Shown one piece after another: positions 27,855 to 36,391 of a stretch of 64,000 nucleotides of DNA. The notes below the pieces were generated by a model. That model was not told where the DNA came from and did no database searches. It saw nothing but the letters and a program-made list of their open reading frames with translations. Made by a program: the position numbers and the translations under genes. Within the stretch, counting starts at the first letter, position 1. Each line of letters opens with the position of its first letter. The stretch comes from an uncultured bacterium (GTDB lineage: Bacteria; UBP6; UBA1177), in NCBI GenBank assembly GCA_905233945.1, contig CAJOFY010000010.1, forward strand, positions 44,930 to 108,929, given 5' to 3'.

Positions 27855-27916
27855 ATTGATTTTTTTATGAATATCGCACGGTTATCATTAGGATTTCTTA
27901 AAAGCGGAGCGCTTCG

Positions 27917-28468
27917 ATGGCTGGTCTGATCTGCGTCACAAACAGGCATCTCTGCGACGGTGATTTTTTTGAGAGAATTGAAAAGATAGCGTCAAGCGGC
28001 GTGACTGCGATGATCCTTCGTGAAAAGGATTTGGGGGAAAAGGAATATTCTGATCTCGCAAAAAAATTCACTGAAATTTGTGAAAAGCATAAAGTTGAAG
28101 CGATTCTGCATACTTATGTCGATATTGCGATTGCACTCGGTGTGAGATCGATCCATCTCCCGCTCCCTGTTTTTAAGGATTTGAGCGGCGAGAAAATCGG
28201 AGTTTCGTGCCACTCGGTTGAAGATGCTCTTGAAGCTGAAAAGCTGGGCGCTTCCTACATAACTTTCGGCCATGTTTTCGCGACCGACTGCAAAAAAGGG
28301 CTCGAACCGAGAGGCCTGGACGCTTTGAAAAATGTCTGCAAAGCGGTGAAAATTCCGGTTTACGCGATAGGTGGGATCGATAAACAAAATATAGATTCCG
28401 TGATAGAAGCCGGTGCTGCCGGCGCCTGCATTATGAGCGGTTTTATGAAAGGTGACAACTGGAGCTGA
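27917..28468 (+). CDS. Thiamine phosphate synthase / TenI family protein
   Basis: The 183-residue TIM-barrel protein has the ThiE/TenI pattern: LICVTNRHL at the start, MILREKDL, ILHTYVDIAIALGVRSIHLP, GVSCHS, YITFGHVFAT and YAIGGI with GAAGACIMSG. It is shorter than typical ThiE (about 210 residues). No other thiamine gene is nearby and I see no TPP riboswitch in the 62-nt leader. It could therefore be a TenI-like or salvage enzyme rather than the main synthase. It is followed 2 nt later by a substrate-binding lipoprotein. Confidence 0.8.
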   Translation: MAGLICVTNRHLCDGDFFERIEKIASSGVTAMILREKDLGEKEYSDLAKKFTEICEKHKVEAILHTYVDIAIALGVRSIHLPLPVFKDLSGEKIGVSCHSVEDALEAEKLGASYITFGHVFATDCKKGLEPRGLDALKNVCKAVKIPVYAIGGIDKQNIDSVIEAGAAGACIMSGFMKGDNWS

Positions 28469-28470
28469 AA

Positions 28471-29322
28471 ATGATTAAAAAAATCTGTTTTGTAGCTGTT
28501 CTTTTTGTTTTTGCCGCATGCAGTCAGCCTGCCAAGCCGAAAGAAGAGAGCGAGACTGTATGCAAAAGGATCGTCAGCACCGCTCCCAGCATAACCGAAA
28601 CGCTTTTTGACCTCGGGCTCGGCGAAAATGTTGTCGGCGTCACCGAAAACTGCCACTATCCCGAAGAAGTCAAAAGCAAATCTAAGATTGGAAAAGCCTT
28701 TTCTGTAAGCAGCGAAGCGGTCATTGCCCTCAAACCCGATGTCGTTTTCGTCCTCAGCGCATACGGCGAACTTGCTTCGAAAATGAAGGCAGCAGGGATG
28801 AAAACCGTGATTCTGGACCAGACGGGCGTGCAGGGATTTGTCGATTCGATAGATGTTGTGGCTCAGACCTGTAAAATCGAAGAAAATGGGAAAAATTTCA
28901 AAGCGAAATTCGAGCCTTACCTTAAAAAAACCGAAAAAGAAGGAGAAAAAAAGAAGATCCTCATTCTTGTCGGACGTGACTACGAGAACACTTCGATAAA
29001 AGACGCATACGCCGTCGGTGATGACAAATTCCTTAATGAAATCATCAACCTGACCGGCGCGGCAAACGCATACTCCGGGAATATGGCTTATCCAAAGATC
29101 CAGCTCGAAGGGATCCTTTCGCTCAACCCGGACATCGTGATAGATATCATCACCGCGTCCGATCTTACTCCCGAAAAGCTCGATTTTATCGCAAAAAGCT
29201 GGTCGAACCTCGATATAAACGCAGTTAAAAACGGCAAAGTTTTCATCAAAACCGAGGATTTCTGGAGCCTTCCGGGGCCGCGTTTCGTTAAAATCATCGA
29301 AGAAATAAAAAAAGTTCTCTAA
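28471..29322 (+). CDS. BtuF/TroA-like ABC substrate-binding lipoprotein
   Basis: The 283-residue protein has a lipobox signal peptide (VFAAC, Cys17) and a helical-backbone binding-protein fold with KRIVSTAPSITETLFDLGLG, VVGVTENCHYP and LKPDVVFVLSA. These are typical of cobalamin or siderophore-type (Peripla_BP_2) binding proteins. It starts 2 nt after the ThiE-like gene, with GGAG overlapping that gene's end. No permease or ATPase gene is adjacent and no cobalamin riboswitch was seen, so the ligand is uncertain. Confidence 0.85.
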   Translation: MIKKICFVAVLFVFAACSQPAKPKEESETVCKRIVSTAPSITETLFDLGLGENVVGVTENCHYPEEVKSKSKIGKAFSVSSEAVIALKPDVVFVLSAYGELASKMKAAGMKTVILDQTGVQGFVDSIDVVAQTCKIEENGKNFKAKFEPYLKKTEKEGEKKKILILVGRDYENTSIKDAYAVGDDKFLNEIINLTGAANAYSGNMAYPKIQLEGILSLNPDIVIDIITASDLTPEKLDFIAKSWSNLDINAVKNGKVFIKTEDFWSLPGPRFVKIIEEIKKVL

Positions 29323-29346
29323 ATTTCAGCACAGCGAATAAATTTC

Positions 29347-29374
29347 TTCACAAACAAAAGCAAGGGATTATACT
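29347..29374 (+). promoter_or_regulatory. Promoter of the alpha-oxoamine synthase gene
   Basis: TTCACA (29347-29352), a 16-nt spacer and TATACT (29369-29374) are followed by CGCGCG. Confidence 0.55.
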
Positions 29375-29420
29375 CGCGCGTCATTTTTTTGTGGTTTTTT
29401 ATAAATTTTTGGAGGCTATT

Positions 29421-30635
29421 ATGACTACAAGACTTGAAAACGCTCTTAACAATCATGTCAACGAGCTCAAAGCAAAGGGAACGGCAAAAGGCGACGAAAT
29501 GGTCATCACCAAGATCCTTCCGCCTGAAGGCGCAAACGGCCCGCGTTATGTCGTTGAAGGTTATGAACAGAAGTTTATCAAAATGAATTCAAACAGTTAC
29601 CTCGGCCTTTCGATGAGAAAGGAAGTTATCGAAGCAGAGGAAGAGGGAACGAAAAACTTCGGTGTCGGCCCCGGCGCTGTCCGCTTCATTTCGGGAACTC
29701 ACAAGGCTCACGTCGACCTTGAAAAAAGGCTTGCGAAGTTCCACGGCAGAGAATCGGCAATGCTTTTCTCAAGCGCTTACGTCACATCGATGGGCGTTAT
29801 TTTCCCGCTTATCACCAATGAAACAGTCATCATCAGTGACGAGCTCAACCACAACTGCATCATCAACGCGATGAAACTTTCCCGCCCGGCACTCAAACTT
29901 ATATACAAACACAACAGTATGGAAGACCTTGAAGCAAAACTTCAGGAAGCTATAGGCAAAGGCAAAAGGTGCATCGTCGTAACAGACGGTGTTTTCTCGA
30001 TGAGAGGCGACTTCTGCCCGTTCGACAAGTTCACGGCGATCTGCAAGAAATACAACGACAAATTCGAAGAAGGCGTAACGACCGTAGCTGACGATTCCCA
30101 CGGTGTAGGCGCTTACGGCAAAACCGGAAGAGGAACAGAGGAAGTTACCGGCGCGAAAGTCGACATCCTTATCGGCACACTCGGAAAATCATACGGTGTA
30201 AACGGCGGATACGTTGTCGCATCCAAAGCAGTCACCGAATTTTTGAGACAGACCGCTCCGATGTACATCTACTCGAATCCGATCACTGTCGGCGAGGCTT
30301 ACGCAGTTCTCAAAGTTCTCGACATCCTTGAGAGCGAAGAGGGCATCAAACGCCTTGCTCACCTTGCCGAAATCACAGCAAGATTTGAGAAAGGACTCGT
30401 TGACAACGGCTTCGAGACCATCGCAGGCCCGCACCCCGTAACTCCGCTCATGGTCAGAGACACCAAAAAGACGGCGGACATCGTCGCATGGCTCACGAAG
30501 AACGGCGTTCTCGCAACGGCTATGAACTACCCGGTAGTTCCGAAAGGTGACGAAGAGATCCGTTTCCAGATCAACGCAGACCACACAGCAGCCGATATCG
30601 ACTACGTAATCAACGTTCTGAAATCGTTTAAATAA
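29421..30635 (+). CDS. kbl: Alpha-oxoamine synthase (glycine C-acetyltransferase-like)
   Basis: The 404-residue PLP enzyme belongs to the KBL/BioF/ALAS/SPT family, which condenses an amino acid with an acyl-CoA. Family motifs are NSYLGLS, GPGAVRFISGTHKAH, DELNHNCIINA, the PLP-binding VADDSHGVGAYGKTGRG and the lysine motif TLGKSYGVNGGY. A ~50-residue N-terminal extension precedes the core. No tdh, bio or sphingolipid gene is adjacent, so glycine C-acetyltransferase is the best guess but a serine palmitoyltransferase-like role is possible. ATG 29421 has GGAGG 6 nt upstream. Codon use suggests high expression. Confidence 0.8.
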   Translation: MTTRLENALNNHVNELKAKGTAKGDEMVITKILPPEGANGPRYVVEGYEQKFIKMNSNSYLGLSMRKEVIEAEEEGTKNFGVGPGAVRFISGTHKAHVDLEKRLAKFHGRESAMLFSSAYVTSMGVIFPLITNETVIISDELNHNCIINAMKLSRPALKLIYKHNSMEDLEAKLQEAIGKGKRCIVVTDGVFSMRGDFCPFDKFTAICKKYNDKFEEGVTTVADDSHGVGAYGKTGRGTEEVTGAKVDILIGTLGKSYGVNGGYVVASKAVTEFLRQTAPMYIYSNPITVGEAYAVLKVLDILESEEGIKRLAHLAEITARFEKGLVDNGFETIAGPHPVTPLMVRDTKKTADIVAWLTKNGVLATAMNYPVVPKGDEEIRFQINADHTAADIDYVINVLKSFK

Positions 30636-30682
30636 ATCCTGAAAAATTTTCCCGAAATTCCGAAATGGCTCCAATTAAAACA

Positions 30683-30710
30683 TTGTTTTTTTAAAATTTT
30701 TTCCTAAAAT
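30683..30710 (+). promoter_or_regulatory. Promoter and conserved leader of lipoprotein 30757
   Basis: TTGTTT (30683-30688), 16 nt and TAAAAT (30705-30710). The following leader is nearly identical to that before 34394 (GCGTTTTTTGTTTAAAAAC, then a GGTTGTTTCAG run) and similar to the one before 63055. Confidence 0.7.
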
Positions 30711-30756
30711 ATCGCGTTTTTTGTTTAAAAACCTGGTTGTTTCAGTGAGGTTTAAA

Positions 30757-33039
30757 ATGAAGAAATTCAGCCTTGTTTTGGCGCTTTTAATACTATTTTT
30801 CGCAGTTTCCTGCGATTCCGGCATAAAATTCAATAACCCGAACGACATAAATTCAGATGCTTATAAAGGTGACAGCGATCAGGATACGCCGGATGATGAC
30901 AGTGAGCCGGCTGATGATTCTGAACCGTCAAGTGACACAGAACCTGACGAGCAGGAGAATCCTGACACAACGCCGGACACCGGCGATACCGCAGCAGATA
31001 CCGGCGATACAACTTCTGACAAAGATGCCGACACATCAGATTCAATCGATGATTCCGGTGATTCTGAGCCGGGCAACGATGCAGACACAGATTCAACCGA
31101 TACAGCTGATGAAGATTACACCGAAGATATCACCGATACAGGTACTGAAATCGGAGAAACGCGAGTTCAGAACTGCTCCGAGTTGCCGGAAAATGCTCAG
31201 TGGAACACAGTTTCGGCAATAGTACAGACATGGGACGGTGAAAAATGGGTCCCTTCGTCAAAAACCTCATTCAATCTGGAGGGAAGCGAGGATGAATGCC
31301 GCTTTAAATGCAGCACAAACTACACTTGGAACAACGGTGTATGCGAAACAGCTTCGACAAGAACCACAAAATGCCAGCCTAAACCTGAAAATACAGTCTG
31401 GAACACAGTTGACGCAATCACGCAGACTTACACCAGTTCAGGCTGGGAACCATCAACCACACCTGTTTACAACCCTGAACCGAGCGAAAACGAATGCAGG
31501 TACAAATGCGCATCGGGATACAGTTGGAATGGAGAATCCTGCACAAGCGGCGGTTCGTCACTTCCGGAATGCAGCAAAACGAGCGGTACGCCTTGCTATG
31601 ATTCAACAAGCCATCTTACATGGTCGAAAATTTCGTCAAGTGACATGACTTATACTGCTGCGATAACATTCTGTCAGAAGGATCTCGAATCCGGTGGGAT
31701 GAAGGGTTACGGCGGTTTTACGGACTGGAGGCTGCCGACAATCAGCGAGCTCAGAACGCTTATTCAAAACTGCCCGGCTACGCAGATGCCGCCAAGCGGA
31801 AGCAATGTCTGCGGTGTCAGAGAGGATGAGAGCGTCACCTGTCTGTCAAGCAGTTGTCAAGGTGAAAATTGTTATTCATGTTCATCTGATTCAAGCGGCG
31901 GTCACAGCAAATTCGGTGATACCGGCTGGTTCTGGTCTTCCTCGCTTCAATCCGATTATTCGAACTTCGCATGGAGTGTGGGTTTCAGCAGCGGACGCGT
32001 GGACGGCAGCCTTATAGACTACGGCAACCTCGTCCGTTGTGTGAGGGGCACAGGTGATACAGGTGATACAGACACCAGTGATACTGACACCGGTGATTCA
32101 GATACCGGCGATACAGATAGCGGTGACACAGGTGATTCAGGCTCACTCACTCTCGGCAATATCTGCACCGGCCAGACATCGTGTTACAACGCATCTTCGT
32201 CGATGACTTGTCAGAGTTCATCAAGTGCCGATTTTTACGGACAGGATGCGCAGTACACAAACAAATGCACGCCGCAAAGTTTCAGTGTTCAGACACTTTC
32301 AAGTCAAAAAGTTGTTATTGATAACAACACGGGTCTGATGTGGCAGCAGACGATGCCGAGTACGACCTATACTTGGGTAGATGCCGATTCATACTGCGAT
32401 GATTTGACTTATGCAGGATACGACGACTGGCGTTTGCCGAGCCCCAAAGAGTTCCACACTATTTCAGACAACGGCAGATACGCTCCTGCATTTGACACAA
32501 CCTATTTCCCTGGCATCACAAATTCTGATTCTTCACGTTTCTGGACATCGCAGGAGCATAAAGCCGACACAACAAAGGCGTATTATGTCAGATATTATGA
32601 CGCTTATTCTTATATTGATGCAAAGACAACGAGTTACAATGTCATGTGTGTCCGCGGCGATGCATTGCCGGAACCTGTTTTCACGACTCAGACAATAAGC
32701 GGCGAAGTTGTAGTCAACGATTCAACAACCGGTCTTATGTGGCAGAAAACTTATGCGACAGGCAAAACATGGCAGCAGGCTTTGAAATACTGCGAGGATT
32801 TGAGTTACGCAGGTTATAGTGATTGGAGACTGCCGAACAAAAATGAGGCTTCATCATTGCTTAATTACAACAAATCAGCTGCTCCGTATTCCGATTTTCC
32901 GGATATGACGAGCAACTGGTTTTGGTCTTCCTCTACCCTCGCCCTCGATACTGACCGCGCGTGGCTCGTGCTCTTCTACTACGGCTCTGTGAGCTACGAC
33001 TATAAGACAAGCAGCCACTATGTGCGTTGTGTGAGGTAG
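30757..33039 (+). CDS. DUF1566 lipoprotein with three lectin-like domains
   Basis: This 760-residue protein has a lipobox signal peptide (AVSC) and an acidic DTGD/TEPD linker. Two Cys-rich ~65-residue repeats follow (ENAQWNTVSAIVQTWDG and ENTVWNTVDAITQTYTS, each ending in C-K/E-C), then three DUF1566 domains (TWSKISS to LVRCVRG; GLMWQQTM to VMCVRGD; GLMWQKTY to YVRCVR), with a DTGDTDSGD linker between the first and second. The final domain ends in a stretch whose codons resemble a retroelement-diversified region. ATG 30757 has GAGG 7 nt upstream. A surface ligand-binding role is inferred. The first half resembles the lipoprotein at 34394, so the two are paralogues. Confidence 0.87.
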   Translation: MKKFSLVLALLILFFAVSCDSGIKFNNPNDINSDAYKGDSDQDTPDDDSEPADDSEPSSDTEPDEQENPDTTPDTGDTAADTGDTTSDKDADTSDSIDDSGDSEPGNDADTDSTDTADEDYTEDITDTGTEIGETRVQNCSELPENAQWNTVSAIVQTWDGEKWVPSSKTSFNLEGSEDECRFKCSTNYTWNNGVCETASTRTTKCQPKPENTVWNTVDAITQTYTSSGWEPSTTPVYNPEPSENECRYKCASGYSWNGESCTSGGSSLPECSKTSGTPCYDSTSHLTWSKISSSDMTYTAAITFCQKDLESGGMKGYGGFTDWRLPTISELRTLIQNCPATQMPPSGSNVCGVREDESVTCLSSSCQGENCYSCSSDSSGGHSKFGDTGWFWSSSLQSDYSNFAWSVGFSSGRVDGSLIDYGNLVRCVRGTGDTGDTDTSDTDTGDSDTGDTDSGDTGDSGSLTLGNICTGQTSCYNASSSMTCQSSSSADFYGQDAQYTNKCTPQSFSVQTLSSQKVVIDNNTGLMWQQTMPSTTYTWVDADSYCDDLTYAGYDDWRLPSPKEFHTISDNGRYAPAFDTTYFPGITNSDSSRFWTSQEHKADTTKAYYVRYYDAYSYIDAKTTSYNVMCVRGDALPEPVFTTQTISGEVVVNDSTTGLMWQKTYATGKTWQQALKYCEDLSYAGYSDWRLPNKNEASSLLNYNKSAAPYSDFPDMTSNWFWSSSTLALDTDRAWLVLFYYGSVSYDYKTSSHYVRCVR
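32923..33039 (+). other. Possible diversity-generating retroelement variable region
   Basis: The last 38 codons encode a W-S-S-S-T core followed by a frame, AW-x-V-x-F-xx-G-x-V-xxxx-K-xxx-YVR, that matches the Asn-rich template-encoded frame of known DGR lectin-type targets. Almost every x codon is NNC or NNT (CTC, CTC, GAT, ACT, GAC, CTC, CTC, TAC, TAC, TCT, AGC, TAC, GAC, TAT, AGC, CAC), as expected if adenines of AAY template codons were mutated. The end TATGTGCGTTGTGTGAGG would be the constant part. A GC-rich hairpin follows 17 nt downstream. No template repeat or reverse transcriptase is in the window. Confidence 0.35.
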
Positions 33040-33056
33040 GTCAGTGGCCGCATTTT

Positions 33057-33212
33057 GCGCGGAACGCGCCTGTTTGCGTCCGCCGGTTGCGAGAGGCGGG
33101 CGCGTCTTGATTCCCCCGCTAAGTTAGCGGGGGTGGCGCGAAGCGCCGGGGGCGTGTGTCAGAAAACAACACACTCCTCAGTCACTCCGTGACAGCTCCC
33201 CTAGCTTAGGGG
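33057..33212 (+). repeat. GC-rich multi-hairpin element
   Basis: Successive inverted repeats fill the 185-nt gap: GCGCG/CGCGC (33057-33069), a 9-bp stem with one mismatch (33076-33084 with 33095-33103), CCCCCGCTAA/TTAGCGGGGG (33113-33133), GGCGC/GCGCC (33135-33147), GTGTG/CACAC (33154-33174), GTCAC/GTGAC (33181-33193) and CCCCTA/TAGGGG (33198-33212). It recalls hairpin-rich intergenic repeats I have seen in gut bacterial genomes, and may be a non-autonomous mobile element. It separates two convergent genes. Confidence 0.7.
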
Positions 33213-33224
33213 CGCAAAACGAGT

Positions 33225-34139
33225 TCACAAATTCCGCACAATTTCTTGAATCCACGATGAATCCATGATTTCGAATCCGAAGCATTTTTTGCCCAGATCT
33301 TTGAGTGAAGCACCGATGTGGTAAAGGATTTTGCTGTCAATTATCAAAAAGCGATCGTGGATTTTCTCAGTATATTTCAGTTCAAGCACTGGATATTGTT
33401 CATTGAATTTTTGAACATCAAGTGAGGTGATTTTTGTCTTGGGACAAGTGTAAATCCTAACTTTTACACCGTTTTTCTTTTTGGCAAAACGTTCCAGAAC
33501 CGTTAAATCAACATAATTGTCAATCAGTACAATCTCTTTTTCAGCCTCGGCGATAAATGACTCGAATTTTGCATAAGCATCAAAAATCTGCCCCTGAAAA
33601 AATATTCCCTGTTTGTCCTCGATTTTGTATCTGTCCATTTTGTCGAAAAGTTCATCGATTTTTTTGTCTGACTCTAACTGATGAAGTTCACTGGTTATTT
33701 GCCGTTTTTCCATAAAATCCAGTCTTTGAAAAATTTGTGAATTTGTCTGCGCAAACCGGCGCAAAGCGACAAAAGCTTCCATAATCATAATGCTTGTCTG
33801 TACTGCAGTATCGCTTTTAAGAACAGCGGAAAGCATTGCTACACCTTGCTCTGTAAAGGCGTAAGGCAAATATTGGCGTCCGCCACGGGTTTCTGTTTTT
33901 GAGGTCGCAATTTGCGACCTCAAAAATTCAAATTCACTCTCGTTGAGTTGAAACATGAAATTCGAGGGGAATCTTTCAATATTTCTACGCACTTGCTCGT
34001 TTAATCTTTTTGTCTCGACACCGTAAAGTTCAGCCAAATCGCGGTCGATCATCACATGCTGGCCTCGAATGACTAAAATTTTACTTTCGATGTCGAGTTT
34101 TGGTCTATTTTTACTGATAATTTTGATTTCTTTTTCCAT
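33225..34139 (-). CDS. ORF6N domain protein with PLD-like C-terminal region
   Basis: The 304-residue protein opens with an ORF6N domain (ILVIRGQHVMIDRDLAELYG, then RFPSNFMFQL and YAFTEQGVAMLSAVL), a DNA-binding-like module common in phage and mobile-element proteins. A helical middle follows. The C-terminal part has EKIHDRFLIID, an HxRx4D phospholipase-D-like half-motif, with IGASLKDLGKKCFGF after it. The function is unknown; a mobile or regulatory role is inferred. No clear ribosome-binding site precedes ATG 34139. The 254-nt gap to the next gene (34140-34393) is AT-rich and carries divergent promoters. Confidence 0.8.
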   Translation of the reverse strand: MEKEIKIISKNRPKLDIESKILVIRGQHVMIDRDLAELYGVETKRLNEQVRRNIERFPSNFMFQLNESEFEFLRSQIATSKTETRGGRQYLPYAFTEQGVAMLSAVLKSDTAVQTSIMIMEAFVALRRFAQTNSQIFQRLDFMEKRQITSELHQLESDKKIDELFDKMDRYKIEDKQGIFFQGQIFDAYAKFESFIAEAEKEIVLIDNYVDLTVLERFAKKKNGVKVRIYTCPKTKITSLDVQKFNEQYPVLELKYTEKIHDRFLIIDSKILYHIGASLKDLGKKCFGFEIMDSSWIQEIVRNL

Positions 34140-34320
34140 GTTTCAATGAATAAAACAAAAATAAAAAGACAATAAAAATATTGTTTTTAGAATTTTAATC
34201 AATAAAAAATCGAATGATTTGATAAAATATTCGCTGCAAAGATTTTATACAAACGCGAAATAAGAGACTTTTTCAATCATAAATTAACTACACATTCTCT
34301 ATTACGCTTTTCCTGAAAAC

Positions 34321-34348
34321 TTGCTATAACCTTAAAAATACCTAAAAT
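34321..34348 (+). promoter_or_regulatory. Promoter and conserved leader of lipoprotein 34394
   Basis: TTGCTA (34321-34326), 16 nt and TAAAAT (34343-34348) are followed by ACTGCG and the same GTTTAAAAAC-containing leader found before 30757. Confidence 0.75.
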
Positions 34349-34393
34349 ACTGCGTTTTTTGTTTAAAAACCCGGTTGTTTCAGAGGATGACAA

Positions 34394-35935
34394 ATGAAGA
34401 GATTTTTTATTGTTTTTGCGCTGTTAGCGATATCTTTTATGATTTCGTGCGGCGGCGGAAGTTCAAAAAATGATGAGGATACCGACAAACCTGATTCAGA
34501 CGACAGCATTGAGGAAACACCTGACGCAGATCAGGATCAAACCGGAACAGCGGAGGAAAACGATGATTCGGATTTGACAGCGCCGGATTCGGATACCGAT
34601 ACCAATGTTTCTGATAACGACACATCAGACACAGATGATGATTCCGATACTACGCCGGAACAGCCTGACAACGGAGATTCAGAGCCTGATGATACCGACA
34701 CAACAGAAACTTCTGATGACGACACCGATTCAGACGATACGGCAGATGACGATCCCGGCATTGAAATCGGCGAAACGCGTCTCCAGACTTGCTCTGATCT
34801 GCCGAAAAACGCAGTTTACAACACTGTTTCGGAGATAGTCCAGAGCTGGGACGGCGAAAAATGGGTCCCGTCGTCAAACACCTCGTTCAATCTGGAAGAG
34901 AGCACGGACGAGTGCCGTTACAAATGTGTGCCGGGCTACGACTGGAACGGCTATATATGCACGAATGTCGGCTATCTCACTCTCGGAAACATCTGCACCG
35001 GTCAGACAGGCTGCTACAGTTATGACTCAAATATGGTAAAACAGGATAACGAGATCCCTTGTCCGGATTCAGCGAGTGACGATTTTTACGGTCAGGATGC
35101 GCAGTATCTTGACAAATGCACGGCTCAGAGTTTTACAGCTTTGTCGAATGTGGTTGTGGACAACAACACCGGCCTTACTTGGGAGACATCACCTACAACC
35201 GAAAATTACACATGGGAAGACCGTGCAACGCACTGCAACGAGCTCAACGACTCTAATTTCGGCGGGATCAGCACCTGGCGTCTTCCTAATCCTCTGGAAT
35301 TTATTACGATCGTGGACATCAGTAATAAATACGAACCTGCGACAAATTCAAATTTCACCGGAATGCCTTCATCGGAAAGCATACATCTGTATCTGTGGAC
35401 AAACAGCGAATGCAAAGCCTTTGAGGACGACATGGTTTTCGGATTTAAACCGGCTTACGGTTATAACAGGAATATCCATACAAAAAACGGAGGAGGAAGA
35501 CCCGAGACCTACAAAGTCCTCTGCGTTTCCGGAAACGAGCTTCTTCCCGCGACATCAGACGATTTTACGATATCTTCTGACGGTAAAACAGTCACTGACA
35601 ATAGAACCGGTCTCATGTGGCAGAAAGAGCATGTGACAGGCAAAACATGGAAGCAGGCTTTGGCTTACTGCCAGAGTCTCAACACGCAGGAGCCGCCTTA
35701 TGCAGGATATTCCGACTGGCGTCTGCCTAATAAAAACGAGCTGGCGTCGCTTATAAACTATGAAACAACGGAAGTTCCTTTCACCTATTTCCCGGATGAG
35801 TCGTCAGACGGCTATTTCTGGACCTCATCTACACCTGCCTACAATACGAACCTTGCATGGGACGTCGATTTCCGTTTCGGAGACCTGAGCTCCGGTGTTA
35901 AACTTTATGAGGAATATGTCCGCTGTGTAAGATAG
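34394..35935 (+). CDS. DUF1566 lipoprotein, paralogue of 30757
   Basis: The 513-residue protein has a lipobox signal peptide (FMISC), a ~100-residue acidic D/T/E linker, one Cys-rich repeat (EIGETRLQTCSDLPKNA, closely matching 30757), and two DUF1566 domains (GLTWETSPTTENYTW to VLCVSGN; GLMWQKEHVTGKTWKQAL to YVRCVR). The final domain has ordinary codons and not the NNC/NNT pattern seen in 30757. GAGG lies 7 nt before the ATG. A surface-exposed role is inferred. Confidence 0.87.
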   Translation: MKRFFIVFALLAISFMISCGGGSSKNDEDTDKPDSDDSIEETPDADQDQTGTAEENDDSDLTAPDSDTDTNVSDNDTSDTDDDSDTTPEQPDNGDSEPDDTDTTETSDDDTDSDDTADDDPGIEIGETRLQTCSDLPKNAVYNTVSEIVQSWDGEKWVPSSNTSFNLEESTDECRYKCVPGYDWNGYICTNVGYLTLGNICTGQTGCYSYDSNMVKQDNEIPCPDSASDDFYGQDAQYLDKCTAQSFTALSNVVVDNNTGLTWETSPTTENYTWEDRATHCNELNDSNFGGISTWRLPNPLEFITIVDISNKYEPATNSNFTGMPSSESIHLYLWTNSECKAFEDDMVFGFKPAYGYNRNIHTKNGGGRPETYKVLCVSGNELLPATSDDFTISSDGKTVTDNRTGLMWQKEHVTGKTWKQALAYCQSLNTQEPPYAGYSDWRLPNKNELASLINYETTEVPFTYFPDESSDGYFWTSSTPAYNTNLAWDVDFRFGDLSSGVKLYEEYVRCVR

Positions 35936-35941
35936 GCAGAT

Positions 35942-36391
35942 TCATTCAAGGCTTTCCAGCAGTGCCTTGCACCCTTTTGTGACATCGTTCCAAGTTGCAT
36001 CGAAATCGCCCGTGTACCAGGGATCAGCGACATCGCGGTTCAGTCCTGCGTAGTTAAGCAGGAGTTTGATTTTGTCTTCGGGATCGCCTCCGCAGATGCG
36101 CGTCATGTTGCGGATATTTGCGCTGTCCATGCCGATGAGAAGATCAAATTTTGCGTAATCGCCTTTATTCATCTGCCGCGCTGTCTTTCCGGCACAACCG
36201 ATCCCGTGTTCTGCGAGTTTTCTTTTTGCCGGCGGATAGACGGGATTACCGATTTCTTCGGTGCTTGTGGCCGCAGATTCTATCTCGAATTTATCAGATA
36301 AACCCGCGTCGGCAACCAGTTTTTTCATAACAAATTCAGCCATCGGGCTGCGGCAGATATTGCCGTGACAGACAAAAAGTATTTTCTTCAT
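35942..36391 (-). CDS. Low-molecular-weight protein tyrosine phosphatase
   Basis: The 149-residue protein has the LMW-PTP P-loop VCHGNICRSP (nucleophile C8, R14) at its N-terminus and the general-acid loop DPWYTGDF near the C-terminus. Relatives dephosphorylate tyrosine kinases of envelope polysaccharide systems. Its ATG directly abuts the ketosynthase stop codon, so it is the last gene of the LolA/MMPL/ketosynthase operon. This is an unusual partner for lipid genes. Confidence 0.92.
   Translation of the reverse strand: MKKILFVCHGNICRSPMAEFVMKKLVADAGLSDKFEIESAATSTEEIGNPVYPPAKRKLAEHGIGCAGKTARQMNKGDYAKFDLLIGMDSANIRNMTRICGGDPEDKIKLLLNYAGLNRDVADPWYTGDFDATWNDVTKGCKALLESLE

Noticed and set aside
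27855..27916. TPP riboswitch before the ThiE-like gene
   Set aside because: The 62-nt gap is too short and lacks the conserved CUGAGA and pyrophosphate-helix elements.
34140..34320. Possible gene in the AT-rich gap before 34394
   Set aside because: No open frame with a ribosome-binding site; the sequence is AT-rich and promoter-like on both strands.
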